DNA of 44,086 nucleotides. Origin: Opitutus sp. GAS368. GTDB lineage: Bacteria > Verrucomicrobiota > Verrucomicrobiia > Opitutales > Opitutaceae. The position numbers and the translations under genes were made by a program. A model generated the notes under the pieces. The model had not been told where the DNA came from, ran no database searches, and saw nothing but the letters and a program-made list of their open reading frames with translations. Shown in pieces: positions 36,370-44,086 of this stretch. The stretch is from the NCBI GenBank assembly GCA_945903465.1, contig CAMDOF010000050.1:1-44086 (forward strand), given 5' to 3'. How positions within the stretch are numbered: the first letter of the stretch is position 1; every line of letters begins with the position of its first letter.

Positions 36370-38064
36370 CTAGACGCGAAAAATAGCGCCGAGTTTTTTG
36401 CCAAGGACAAGGCTAAGTCCGGCAATTGTAATCCCCAGAAAAGCCATGGCCCAGACGCCGAGGGCGCTGGCAATGAACTTGCCGTCGCCAAGTAATTGGA
36501 AGAGCTCCATGATGGCCTTGGTAATGGGGTAGAACACTTGCTTCTGGGCAAGAATCAGGGAGTCGCTGACCTCGAGCATCGCAAAAGAAAATGCGAGGAG
36601 GCCGCCGGCGATCACGTTCGCCATGATGAGCGGCAAGGTGATTTTTACCAAAGCGCGGAACGGGGTGGCGCCAAGATTTTGAGCGGCCTCCTCGAGCGTC
36701 TCGCTAGTTTGTTGGAACCCGGCCGCGGCCGACCGGACGACGTAGGGCAGGCGGCGCACAGAGTAAGCAATGATCAATAAGATGGTCGGATCGCGAGTGG
36801 GGTTAAGAAACCCAAAGAATTTTCCATCTTGGGCCATGGCGAGATAGCCAAAGGCGAGGACGAGACCCGGGACCGCGAGAGGGAGCATCGCCAAGAGGTC
36901 CAACAGCTGCCGGCCGGCGATTTTGCTGCGCACGACGACATAAGCGATGGCGACGCCCAAGAAGAGGTCGACGACAGTCGCGATACTGGCGAAACGAAGA
37001 CTATTGGCGATGGCGGGGACGGTGAGATCGTGGCTAAGGGCAAGTTGAAAATTCCCCAAGGTATAGTCGTGGGGTAAAACCGAGGCGTACCAATCGCGAG
37101 AAAAAGCGACGAGGATGACGCCGAGATGAGGAAGCACAGCGAGAAAAGTGATGCCTGCAAAAAAGAAGGTGCAGAGAAGCGCGTGGGCGCGCGGGAGGGC
37201 GCGGGGGCCGCCGGTGGCGGTGGCTTTGGCCATCATCGCATGGCCAGTGCGCCCGAAGAGGGTTTTGCTCAGAGCATAAAGGGCCACCGAACAGGCGAGG
37301 AGGACGGCGACGAGGGCAAACGGGAACGGATTGGCGCCGATATCTTTTAGCCCGTAATAAATCTGTACGCTGGTGACACGATCGTAGTCAAAAACGAGGG
37401 GCGTGCCGAGTTCCGTAAACGCCCAAATAAAAACGATCGTGCCACCGGCAAAGAGGCCTGGTCGGATGAGGGGCAAGGTGATTTTCAGGAAGCGGCGAAG
37501 GCCGGTGCAGCCTAGGTTTTGGGCCGCTTCTTCCATCGCGGGATCGATGTTGGCGAGGGCCGCGACCGCGTTCAAATAGATGATTGGGTAGAGAGAGAAG
37601 GCCTCGACGACCGCGATGCCCCAGAATTGGTTTTGAGCAAACCAGTCAATCGTAACGTCGGGGGAGAGGAAACCCATGTGCTGGAGAATCGCGTTGAGCG
37701 CACCGTATTGACCAAAAATTTGTTTGATGCCGATAGCTCCGACAAAGGGCGGCAAAATCATCGGGACGAGCACGACGGAAGTGAGCAGGCTTTTGGCCGG
37801 AAAAAGGAAGCGATCGCTCACGACGGCGAGCGGCAAAGCAATGACGAGGGCGAGCGTGGTCGCCGCGCACGCGAGCAGGAAAGAATTACGGAGCCCCCCA
37901 ACGTAAGTGGGGTCGCTGAAGAGCACCCTCACATAAGCCAGAGTCAAATGGCCGTCGGCATCAACGAAACCACCTTTCAAAATCTGGAAGACAGGCCAGA
38001 CGAAAAAGGCTCCGAAAAAAACCAGCGTGAAGGCGAAAACTAGGCGCGCGAACGATTGCGACAT
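36370..38064 (-). CDS. Fused two-domain ABC permease (iron(III)/FbpB type)
   Basis: Inner-membrane ABC transporter permease of 564 residues with two tandem permease domains. Each has its own EAA loop for the ATPase: 'EEAAQNLGCTGLRRFLKITL' in the first half and 'EEAAQNLGATPFRALVKITL' in the second, each followed by '...PLI'. This duplicated arrangement is typical of FbpB/AfuB-type iron(III) permeases and some thiamine or phosphonate systems. No ATP-binding subunit or substrate-binding protein is adjacent on either side, so its partners must be encoded elsewhere. It is flanked by two copies of the ~140-bp inverted-end element. Metal transport fits the neighbouring MntR/NRAMP genes, but the substrate is inferred. 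Confidence 0.9.
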   Translation of the reverse strand: MSQSFARLVFAFTLVFFGAFFVWPVFQILKGGFVDADGHLTLAYVRVLFSDPTYVGGLRNSFLLACAATTLALVIALPLAVVSDRFLFPAKSLLTSVVLVPMILPPFVGAIGIKQIFGQYGALNAILQHMGFLSPDVTIDWFAQNQFWGIAVVEAFSLYPIIYLNAVAALANIDPAMEEAAQNLGCTGLRRFLKITLPLIRPGLFAGGTIVFIWAFTELGTPLVFDYDRVTSVQIYYGLKDIGANPFPFALVAVLLACSVALYALSKTLFGRTGHAMMAKATATGGPRALPRAHALLCTFFFAGITFLAVLPHLGVILVAFSRDWYASVLPHDYTLGNFQLALSHDLTVPAIANSLRFASIATVVDLFLGVAIAYVVVRSKIAGRQLLDLLAMLPLAVPGLVLAFGYLAMAQDGKFFGFLNPTRDPTILLIIAYSVRRLPYVVRSAAAGFQQTSETLEEAAQNLGATPFRALVKITLPLIMANVIAGGLLAFSFAMLEVSDSLILAQKQVFYPITKAIMELFQLLGDGKFIASALGVWAMAFLGITIAGLSLVLGKKLGAIFRV

Positions 38065-38943
38065 CGTGGGAAGTGTGCGAAGAGCTGGTGACGATCAGCA
38101 AGGGGGAATTCTGGGCATCCTGAGCTCGGCGGAATTGCGAGCGTCACGCAGGCCGAAGCTTGCCCCGCGCGACTGACGGAGCCGCGCGGCCCCGCGGAAC
38201 GGAGTCGATCTGAGCGGCGCCTCATTTTTTGAACGCATTTTTAAGACCAGGCCAAAGCAAAAATCGGCCCTCGCGAAATAGAGCCCAGTCATCCCCCTGC
38301 CCACGAGTCGTTCAATCAGCGCGGGCGACGCGAACGTCTCGGCGCGTCTTGGGTCGCACCCACAGCGGGCTCGTGGCGCGGGTGGGCGCGGCGGGGACTT
38401 ATTCCGAGCAGCCTCTCGGACTGAGAGATTTTTCAAAAATCCGACGCCACCGAATCGCTTATGAGGCATTTTCTCGGAGGGGTCTGATAGATTTGAAGGT
38501 CTAAAATTCAGGAAAACGAGTGGAATACCCCTAAAGTCCGACAGGCTGCCAGTGAAGAGCCTCGCGCGCCACGTTGCTCGCGGAAGGCGATGCGATGATA
38601 AATCGGAGGAGCGCGCGACCTCGCAAAAGAGTAGCTAGAGAGGAATAATACCCCATGGCTTTTGCTTGCGCTGGCTTGCTTGTAGAATTTTTTTCCATCT
38701 TCAAAGTCCCATCGGCTTGGCCGCGCCGAGACCGGACGGGCACACGAAGTCGGATAAAAAATGAATCCGTTTTTACCCCACGCTTAGCCCGAAGATTATG
38801 GAGCCACCGTCGCCACCATTGAGGAGAAACGGCATCCGTTTTCCGGAAACCGCTCGGCGCAGAATGCGCCGAAGTGCCCGCGGTCGGCGCGGTTACTGGC
38901 GGGACCCTTTGACCGGAGCTTGCCGGTGCGCGCGTTGCGAAGC
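38065..38943. other. Intergenic region containing repeat copy 2
   Basis: About 880 bases without a gene I can support. Positions 38408-38549 hold the second copy of the inverted-end element. Open frames on the minus strand across it consist of element sequence and are not genes. I see no metal-responsive box before the permease ATG (38064). Confidence 0.5.
38408..38549. repeat. ~142-bp element with inverted ends, copy 2
   Basis: Left end GCAGCCTCTCGGACT (38408-38422) and right end AGTCCGACAGGCTGC (38535-38549) match as inverted repeats at 14 of 15 positions. The interior matches copy 1 almost base for base. The outer parts of the ends differ from copy 1, yet remain complementary within each copy. 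Confidence 0.82.
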
Positions 38944-39633
38944 TCAGCTCGCCACCTGGCTCATGGCGAGTTCGACCGAGATCTGAGCGCCAGCGTTCAG
39001 ACTGAGCGTAATCGACCGCCCGGTGGGTTTACGCAGCGTGAGCACGCCGGCGGCGTGGTCGCGCTTGGTGACGCGCACGACTGCGCCCGGAGGGAGCCCG
39101 TGCTGGTCGGCAAAGCGGAGGAAATTTTCGGACTGGTCAGTGATCTGCACGATTCGCTGGGAAGTGCCCACCACGCAGGAGCTCAGTGTCGCATATATTT
39201 GGATACGGAGCTCGCCTTCCCTGCTTGGTATCGGGTCGCCGTGGGGATCGGACTGCGGATGACCTAAGAGTTCGTCGAGGCGATCGAGGACCTCGTCGGA
39301 GATCGCGTGTTCGAGTCGCTCGGCCTCGCGATGGACGGTGGACCAGTCCATTTTAAGAATATTGACGAGAAACGTCTCCACGAGGCGGTGTTTGCGGAGA
39401 ACATTGAGCGCGAGACGGCGCCCGGACGGGGTGAGGCTGACGCCATGATGGGGAAGATGCCGGAGGAGGGATGCCTCGGCGAGCGCTTTGACCATGGTTG
39501 TGGCGGTTCCCGGGGTGACCGCGAGCGCGGCGGCGAGCGCGCCCATGGGAACAAGCTCTGGTTCGCGAGTCGACAGCAACAAAACGTGTTTGAGGTAGTT
39601 CTCGACCGCGATTGTCGCCATGGGACCGATCAT
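38944..39633 (-). CDS. DtxR/MntR-family metal-dependent regulator
   Basis: Metal-sensing repressor, about 229 residues from the ATG at 39631-39633 (a second ATG lies at 39621). The N-terminal winged helix reads 'LAVTPGTATTMVKALAEASL' and 'HHGVSLTPSGRRLALNVLRKHRLVETFL'. The dimerisation/metal region has 'WSTVHREAERLEHAISDEVL' and 'GHPQSDPHGDPIP', including the His/Glu/Cys-type ligand region of the family. The C-terminal part resembles the SH3-like FeoA domain ('LPPGAVVRVTKRD'). It is divergent from an NRAMP Mn/Fe transporter, the classic MntR target, and a perfect 22-bp palindrome lies 31 bases upstream of its start. Confidence 0.92.
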   Translation of the reverse strand: MIGPMATIAVENYLKHVLLLSTREPELVPMGALAAALAVTPGTATTMVKALAEASLLRHLPHHGVSLTPSGRRLALNVLRKHRLVETFLVNILKMDWSTVHREAERLEHAISDEVLDRLDELLGHPQSDPHGDPIPSREGELRIQIYATLSSCVVGTSQRIVQITDQSENFLRFADQHGLPPGAVVRVTKRDHAAGVLTLRKPTGRSITLSLNAGAQISVELAMSQVAS

Positions 39634-39664
39634 AAAAATCAATTTATTTGAAGCAACTAAAGAT

Positions 39665-39686
39665 TTATTTTGACGACTCAAAATAA
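39665..39686. promoter_or_regulatory. Probable DtxR/MntR operator (22-bp palindrome)
   Basis: TTATTTTGA-CGAC-TCAAAATAA, a perfect 9-bp inverted repeat with a 4-base centre, AT-rich against a GC-rich background, between the divergent regulator and NRAMP genes. Size and symmetry fit operators of the DtxR/MntR family. Binding by the adjacent regulator is inference. Confidence 0.75.
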
Positions 39687-39964
39687 GTTGATGCACTCGG
39701 ATTTAATTTTTATGCGGACGTCGGGTTTAATCTGGTTATCGGTCGGGATAATGAGCCTTGGCCGGGCGGTGGGTTGTCGGCACGGTCACGTTGAAGGATC
39801 CGTGGCGTTTGCGAACACCCCGCCGCGTGGAGCCAAGCGGATACTGGGCGCGACGTGGCGGGTCGATCTTAAGCAAACGACGACGGGGCAAGGTGGGGGC
39901 GAGCGAAAGCAGACGGTTGTGGCCAAGGATTTCAGACTGCGGCGGGTTGGTTATCTTGAGGTTG

Positions 39965-40068
39965 CCCCGGCGGCAGTTGCCGGGGTTGACGCCATGGCTT
40001 GCAGGGGCAGGACCAACCAAATCCTAGAGACGGAAAAGCCATGGGCCGGCGGGGCGAATCCCGTCCCC
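39965..40068 (+). promoter_or_regulatory. Structured leader of the NRAMP gene
   Basis: Successive stems in the untranslated region: CCCCGGC/GCCGGGG (39965-39971 with 39979-39985), CCATGGCTT/AAGCCATGG (39992-40000 with 40036-40044) enclosing AGGA/TCCT (40009-40012 with 40022-40025), and GGGG/CCCC (40051-40054 with 40065-40068). It does not show the yybP-ykoY manganese riboswitch consensus. It may be a cis-regulatory RNA of another type. Confidence 0.35.
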
Positions 40069-40136
40069 TCCCTAGCGGCATCGGCGCGGATAGTTTTATT
40101 TGGGCGAGAAAGGGGCGCTTTGCCCGCGACTCTTTG

Positions 40137-41483
40137 ATGGACCCATTCGGAAAAAATCTGCCGGCCGAACCAGGTGGGTGGCGGCGAGCACAAGGGGCGC
40201 CGAGCCTGGCGGAAGTTCACGGTACGATCACGGTACCGGCGAATGCCTCGTTTGGGCGAAAGTGGTTGGCGTTCGCCGGCCCGGGATTTCTGGTGGCGGT
40301 CGGGTATATGGATCCGGGGAATTGGGCCACCGATTTGGCGGGGGGGGCGAAGTTTGGCTACTCGCTCCTAGCCGTGGTCATGATTTCTAATCTCATGGCG
40401 ATTTTGCTCCAGCATCTCTGCCTCAAGCTCGGGATCGCAACCGGGCGGGATCTGGCGCAGGCCTGCCGCGACCATTATCCCAGGCCAATTGTATGGTTTT
40501 TATGGATACTATGCGAATTGGCAATCGCGGCTTGTGATTTAGCGGAGGTGGTGGGTTCGGCGATTGCTTTGCAACTGCTCTTCGGGATTCCGCTGGTCTG
40601 GGGGTGTGTCATTACTGCGGTGGATGTGATGATTGTTTTATTATTACAAAACAAAGGATTCCGTTATCTTGAGATCGTGGTGGTCACTTTGATGGCGACG
40701 ATTGGTCTCTGCTTTGCGGTTGAGTTGTTCCTCGCCAAACCCTCGCTGGCAGGTGTGGCGGGGGGCTTTATACCGACGCCCGAAATCGTGACAAACCCAG
40801 GCATGCTTTATTTGGCGATCGGGATTTTGGGGGCGACGGTGATGCCGCATAATCTCTACTTGCATTCGTCGATTGTGCAGACTCGGAAGTATGCCCAGAC
40901 GGTGCCGGGTAAGCGTGAGGCAATTTTTTTCGGGACGTTGGATTCAACGGTCGCCTTGATGTTCGCGCTTTTTATCAATTCGGCGATTTTGATTCTCGCG
41001 GCGGCCGCCTTTCATCACAGCGGAAATCAGGACGTGGGCGAAATTCAGGACGCCTTTCATTTGCTCGATGGCCTGCTGGGCGTTAAATTTGCAGCGGTCG
41101 TCTTCGCGGTGGCCTTGTTGGCGTCTGGGCAGAATTCGACCATCACGGGCACGCTGGCCGGGCAGATCGTGATGGAAGGTTTTCTTGATATCCGCTTGAG
41201 GCCGTGGCTTCGGCGCCTCATCACGCGCTCAATTGCGATTGTTCCGGCGATCGTGGTAATCGGGATTTTTGGTGAGAGCAAAAGCACGGACTTACTCGTG
41301 GCGAGCCAAGTCTGCCTGAGTATGCAACTCGGTTTCGCGTGTTGGCCGCTGATGCGGTTTACCAGTGATCGCGCCAAGATGGGCGAGTTTGTTAACTCTC
41401 GGGTCGTCAATTTAACCGGGTGGGCGATAACGCTCATTATTATCGTCCTCAATATTCGGCTGCTCTGGACAATTTTTTTCTAG
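40137..41483 (+). CDS. mntH: NRAMP-family divalent metal transporter (MntH-like)
   Basis: Proton-coupled Mn(II)/Fe(II) importer of the inner membrane, 448 residues from the ATG at 40137 ('[20 protein letters not shown]'). The metal-binding motif of helix 1 is '[14 protein letters not shown]' (Asp59-Asn62), and that of helix 6 is '[16 protein letters not shown]'. About eleven hydrophobic segments are visible. In-frame codons further upstream (to 39999) would translate leader sequence with stem-loops and no homology, so I use the inner ATG. It is divergent from the DtxR/MntR-type regulator. I see no clear Shine-Dalgarno. Confidence 0.94.
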   Translation: MDPFGKNLPAEPGGWRRAQGAPSLAEVHGTITVPANASFGRKWLAFAGPGFLVAVGYMDPGNWATDLAGGAKFGYSLLAVVMISNLMAILLQHLCLKLGIATGRDLAQACRDHYPRPIVWFLWILCELAIAACDLAEVVGSAIALQLLFGIPLVWGCVITAVDVMIVLLLQNKGFRYLEIVVVTLMATIGLCFAVELFLAKPSLAGVAGGFIPTPEIVTNPGMLYLAIGILGATVMPHNLYLHSSIVQTRKYAQTVPGKREAIFFGTLDSTVALMFALFINSAILILAAAAFHHSGNQDVGEIQDAFHLLDGLLGVKFAAVVFAVALLASGQNSTITGTLAGQIVMEGFLDIRLRPWLRRLITRSIAIVPAIVVIGIFGESKSTDLLVASQVCLSMQLGFACWPLMRFTSDRAKMGEFVNSRVVNLTGWAITLIIIVLNIRLLWTIFF

Positions 41484-41921
41484 ATTTTATTCGGAGGCGA
41501 ATGGAGATTTCTCTCCGTTTTGCATGGAAAACGATGGGAAACGGGGTGCTCCCGGTGGCGCTCCGCGGAGTCCTTGAGGAGAGCCCGCGAACGTTTTCGG
41601 GTCGGGCAAGCGGGCGATTGGCGCGGACAACGGGTGACGTAATCCGTGATCCGTTGGCTGCTGCGCGCACGGGCGGGCCACCGAAAAACCGTCGGTGCGG
41701 GCGGTTTTTTAGAATTGAATGTTAGGTCGCTCGAAGGCCGGCCATTGGAGCGGTTCGATCTGCTGGGGCCGCAGGGCGCGGGGAGGCCAAACGGTTGGTG
41801 GTGCCGGTCGAGTCGGCGAAGGTCGCTCTGCCGGACAATCGTTGCCAATGGGTGGTGGCGGGGCCGGGTGCTGAGATCTTTGGCGGACGAGCGATGAGCG
41901 GATTTTTTCCGCGAATTTATT
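41484..41921. other. Convergent intergenic region
   Basis: About 440 bases between mntH and the nitric oxide synthase gene. It contains a bidirectional terminator (41684-41710). The rest shows short open frames without recognisable residues. Confidence 0.5.
41684..41710. terminator. Bidirectional intrinsic terminator
   Basis: AAAAACCG (41684-41691) pairs with CGGTTTTT (41702-41709) around a 10-base loop, with an A run on one side and a T run on the other, between two convergent genes. It can serve mntH on the plus strand and the nitric oxide synthase gene on the minus strand. Confidence 0.68.
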
Positions 41922-44086
41922 TCAATGAAAGGGACATTTCTCGGGGGCTGGAGTGACGGTCCCGGGGCTTGCATTTGCAGGCCGCGGCCGTTCCGTCCAA
42001 GCGGGTGCCTGATAGACGTAAGCTGGCTTGATTGCTTTATCGTGAAAGGGCTCCTGATAGAGGACGGAGGTTGAGCTGGCGGCGGGTGGGACGAGCCAAG
42101 TCCAATTGCCGTAGGGCTCGCGGCCAGACTTTTGCTCATTGCGGCAGAACTCGAGGAATTCATGCCCGACATGGTGATGATCGGACATTTTTACTCCTGA
42201 GCGGTCGAACGATTGGAGCACGGCTTCATTTAAAAGCAGGAGGGCCTTGTCGCGCCAGAGAGTGCGGTCGCTACTAATATCGAGGCCCATGCACTCGCCG
42301 ATGCGGGGCAAAACGTTGTAGCGGTTCACATCGCTTAAGTTGCGCGCGGCGATTTCCGTATCGAGATACCAGCCGTTAAAGGGCAGGAGGCGGTACACCA
42401 TGCCGCCGGCATCGAGGGCCATATCGCTCACAGCGGGGATCGCGTACCATTTTAGTTTTAACGTGGCGAGCCACGGATGCTGCAAGTGGGTGATGGGAAT
42501 TTCCCAGCGGCAATCGCTGGGTAACTCGTACCAGCGAGGCCCGTGAACGGCGGTCTCGATGACAACGGGGAGCAGATCAAAGTCGGAGCCGGGGGGGCGC
42601 CAACCCAAGGCGATGATTCTCTGGGTAAGGTCATTTTGAGCGGGATCACCGACCTGCTTGCCGCTGCGCAAGCGGTAGCCGGCGTAGCGCATCAGCTGAG
42701 GATTCCAGATGCGGGGTCCGGGTTCGCGCGGGGATCCGGGATCGAAGACCGAGATCGCCGGCCGCAGCTCACCACCGTTGAAAGCGAAGCGGAGATGGTC
42801 CCAGAGGGCCTCGGCGATTTCGGCGGGCTCTCGAAGCTGACGGCAGTCCCTCAGGTGGAGACCCTGCCAGTAAAGCCGGCCGACGCACCGTTCGGCGTTG
42901 CGCCAAGCGACGCGGGTGGCGAAGGCGAGCTCTTCGAAGGTTTTTACCCAGACGCCCGTTTGCGTGAGCTGGGCCTGGACCGCGCTCACGCGCGCGCTGG
43001 GATCTTGGGCAGGCGTTGATTCATGGTAAAATTCGCGAATAAATTGGGCGGCCTGCTCTGAAGCCGGGAGTGTCGTGGGCGACTCGACGGGGTGGCCGAA
43101 GGCGCGCGCGGGTTGAAAGTCTTTCTGTCGCCAAGCGCCGGGTGCGAGTTGGGCGCCCTCGCCGCGCTGAGGATGGTCGAAGCTTTCGGCGCTCGCCGTG
43201 ACTTCTGGAAATGTTCCGAGTGCGGCGAGGACCGTAGCGTTGAAGGCCGCTGGCCCGCACACGATGACTTCGCATGAGCCCAAGTCTCGAACGTACGCCG
43301 CGACGTCCCCCGCGCTCAGGCGCATTTGCTGGGCGGTGTCGTGTTCGAAAAGTTGCAGCCGACCGCGGTTGGCGGCGGTGCGCAGCTCGGAGAGGTACGC
43401 GGCCGTAGCGGGGTGGCGAAAGCTGTAGATGATCGTCAGACGACGTTGGCGGAGCGCGCGAGCGGCGGCGATCGCCGGGGTGACGCCGATCCCGGCGACG
43501 AAGTAAACGAGGGGGCGGGTATCGTCTTCTTGAGGGCAAATTGCGCCAGAGGGAGCAGATACCCGGAGGAGCGTCCCCGGAGCAGCTTGGCGGAGCCAGT
43601 TGGAAAAAAGACCGCCCTCTTCGAGTTTAACGCCCAATTCGTAGCTGGTGGGAGAGAAGGCGGTGAGCGTATACGGCCGACCCACCCAGCGTTCGTCCAT
43701 CATGGCCTCGATGCGAATGTGTTGGCCGATTTTTGCGGGCGGCAAGACGGCCGGATGGATGGGCTCGAGGCGGGCCAAGAGCACGCCTTCAGTCAACGGT
43801 TCGGTCTGGAGGTGGCAGAGGATATAATCACTTTGGTTGAGAAATGCGGGCAGCCGACCGCGACAGCCGCCACAGATGCCGGCGGCGCCCGTGAGGCGAA
43901 TCAAGGCATCGACGGTGGTGGCACGTTCCGCGGCACGACGCAGGGTCGCGGAGGTCGTATTCGTGCAGCCGCACACAATATCAGATCCACCGGAGGCGCG
44001 GAGCGAGGCGTCTTCGATTAACAAATCACCGTTGGCGCGGAAAGCGTCGACTTGCCAGTCGGCGAGCGAGCCGCCTCTGAGCAGGA
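41922..44086 (-). CDS. Nitric oxide synthase fused to [2Fe-2S] and FAD/NAD(P) reductase domains, 5' end off window
   Basis: The frame is open to the right edge, so the N-terminus is missing; 720 residues are visible (numbered from the edge). Residues about 35-80 form a BFD-like [2Fe-2S] domain with Cys38-x-Cys40 ('VCGCTNTT') and Cys71-x-x-Cys74 ('GICGGCRG'). About 95-315 is a ferredoxin-reductase fold: 'GRPYTLTAFSP' for FAD, 'GGLFSNWL', 'FVAGIGVTPAIAA' for NAD(P) and 'VIVCGPAAF'. About 335-700 is a NOS oxygenase domain: heme ligand Cys400 in 'WRNAERCVGR', 'LKWYAIPAVSDMALDAGG', L-arginine-binding Glu577 in 'GWYLDTEIAARN', 'DHHHVGHEF' and 'WTWLVPPAASS'. It should oxidise L-arginine to NO and citrulline, drawing electrons from its own reductase. 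The order, reductase before oxygenase, is the reverse of animal NOS and recalls the self-sufficient Sorangium cellulosum enzyme. The stop lies at 41922-41924. Confidence 0.93.
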   Translation of the reverse strand, partial: LLRGGSLADWQVDAFRANGDLLIEDASLRASGGSDIVCGCTNTTSATLRRAAERATTVDALIRLTGAAGICGGCRGRLPAFLNQSDYILCHLQTEPLTEGVLLARLEPIHPAVLPPAKIGQHIRIEAMMDERWVGRPYTLTAFSPTSYELGVKLEEGGLFSNWLRQAAPGTLLRVSAPSGAICPQEDDTRPLVYFVAGIGVTPAIAAARALRQRRLTIIYSFRHPATAAYLSELRTAANRGRLQLFEHDTAQQMRLSAGDVAAYVRDLGSCEVIVCGPAAFNATVLAALGTFPEVTASAESFDHPQRGEGAQLAPGAWRQKDFQPARAFGHPVESPTTLPASEQAAQFIREFYHESTPAQDPSARVSAVQAQLTQTGVWVKTFEELAFATRVAWRNAERCVGRLYWQGLHLRDCRQLREPAEIAEALWDHLRFAFNGGELRPAISVFDPGSPREPGPRIWNPQLMRYAGYRLRSGKQVGDPAQNDLTQRIIALGWRPPGSDFDLLPVVIETAVHGPRWYELPSDCRWEIPITHLQHPWLATLKLKWYAIPAVSDMALDAGGMVYRLLPFNGWYLDTEIAARNLSDVNRYNVLPRIGECMGLDISSDRTLWRDKALLLLNEAVLQSFDRSGVKMSDHHHVGHEFLEFCRNEQKSGREPYGNWTWLVPPAASSTSVLYQEPFHDKAIKPAYVYQAPAWTERPRPANASPGTVTPAPEKCPFH

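Larger units (their letters stand above)
39634..40136. other. Divergent regulator-transporter intergenic region / NRAMP leader
   Basis: About 500 bases. Contains the 22-bp palindrome (39665-39686), a candidate plus-strand promoter (TTGATG 39688-39693, 17-base spacer, TATGCG 39711-39716) and several stem-loops near the NRAMP start, listed separately. No protein-coding gene is supportable. Confidence 0.5.

Noticed and set aside
38095..38469. Minus-strand open frame upstream of the permease
   Set aside because: Its N-terminal part is the inverted-end repeat itself, and the same peptide string appears in frame through copy 1, so it is repeat-derived.
39694..40136. yybP-ykoY manganese riboswitch in the NRAMP leader
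   Set aside because: The conserved loop sequences of that family are not visible; only unassigned stems are reported.

Overview
The window is GC-rich bacterial chromosome. I infer a member of the Verrucomicrobiota, probably Opitutaceae. The reasons are the large TonB-dependent receptors that open with a short 'LSPFEV / LSVFEV' segment followed by 'YEATNTN', a polysaccharide-utilisation style of gene content, few recognisable Shine-Dalgarno sequences, and a long UppP with an N-terminal extension. This is family resemblance, not a database result.

Layout. (1) Positions 1-10.8 kb hold a sugar-acid utilisation locus. A LacI-type regulator and a (frameshifted) secreted SGNH hydrolase face a divergent minus-strand run: TonB receptor, DHDPS-like lyase, MFS sugar-acid transporter, enolase-superfamily dehydratase, 2-keto-3-deoxygalactonokinase, KDPG/KDPGal aldolase and a secreted protein cut by the left edge. 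The gene junctions overlap by ATGA or have short gaps, so this is probably one transcript. (2) 10.8-17.5 kb holds two more TonB receptors. The first is a paralogue of the receptor in (1), and both carry the same 14-bp candidate LacI operator upstream. (3) 17.5-21.1 kb holds a decayed ISL3-like transposase, rpmI, a gene-free stretch rich in hairpins with a duplicated 31-bp repeat, and groEL/groES. (4) 21.9-27.9 kb is a minus-strand operon of two SDRs, an HpcH/HpaI aldolase, two Gfo/Idh/MocA oxidoreductases and a ferritin-like protein; its substrate is unknown. (5) 28.2-36.2 kb is housekeeping: accA, uppP, trpD-glmM, a TPR protein and a secreted metallo-beta-lactamase-fold protein. (6) 36.2-44.1 kb is a metal and redox region. 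It holds an orphan two-domain ABC permease flanked by two copies of a ~140-bp element with inverted ends, a DtxR/MntR regulator divergent from an NRAMP transporter with a perfect 22-bp palindrome between them, and, running off the right edge, a nitric oxide synthase whose oxygenase domain is fused behind a [2Fe-2S] BFD-like domain and a ferredoxin-reductase-like FAD/NAD(P) module.

How the parts work together. In (1) and (2) the receptors would import an oligosaccharide or sugar acid across the outer membrane, the MFS carrier would bring the acid into the cytoplasm, and the dehydratase, kinase and aldolase would take it down a De Ley-Doudoroff type route to pyruvate and a triose phosphate. The most unusual item is the apparently self-sufficient nitric oxide synthase at 41922-44086. 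The next most interesting are the shared LacI operator, the flanking repeat pair with covarying ends, the structured leader before the NRAMP gene, and the hairpin-rich intergenic region downstream of rpmI.
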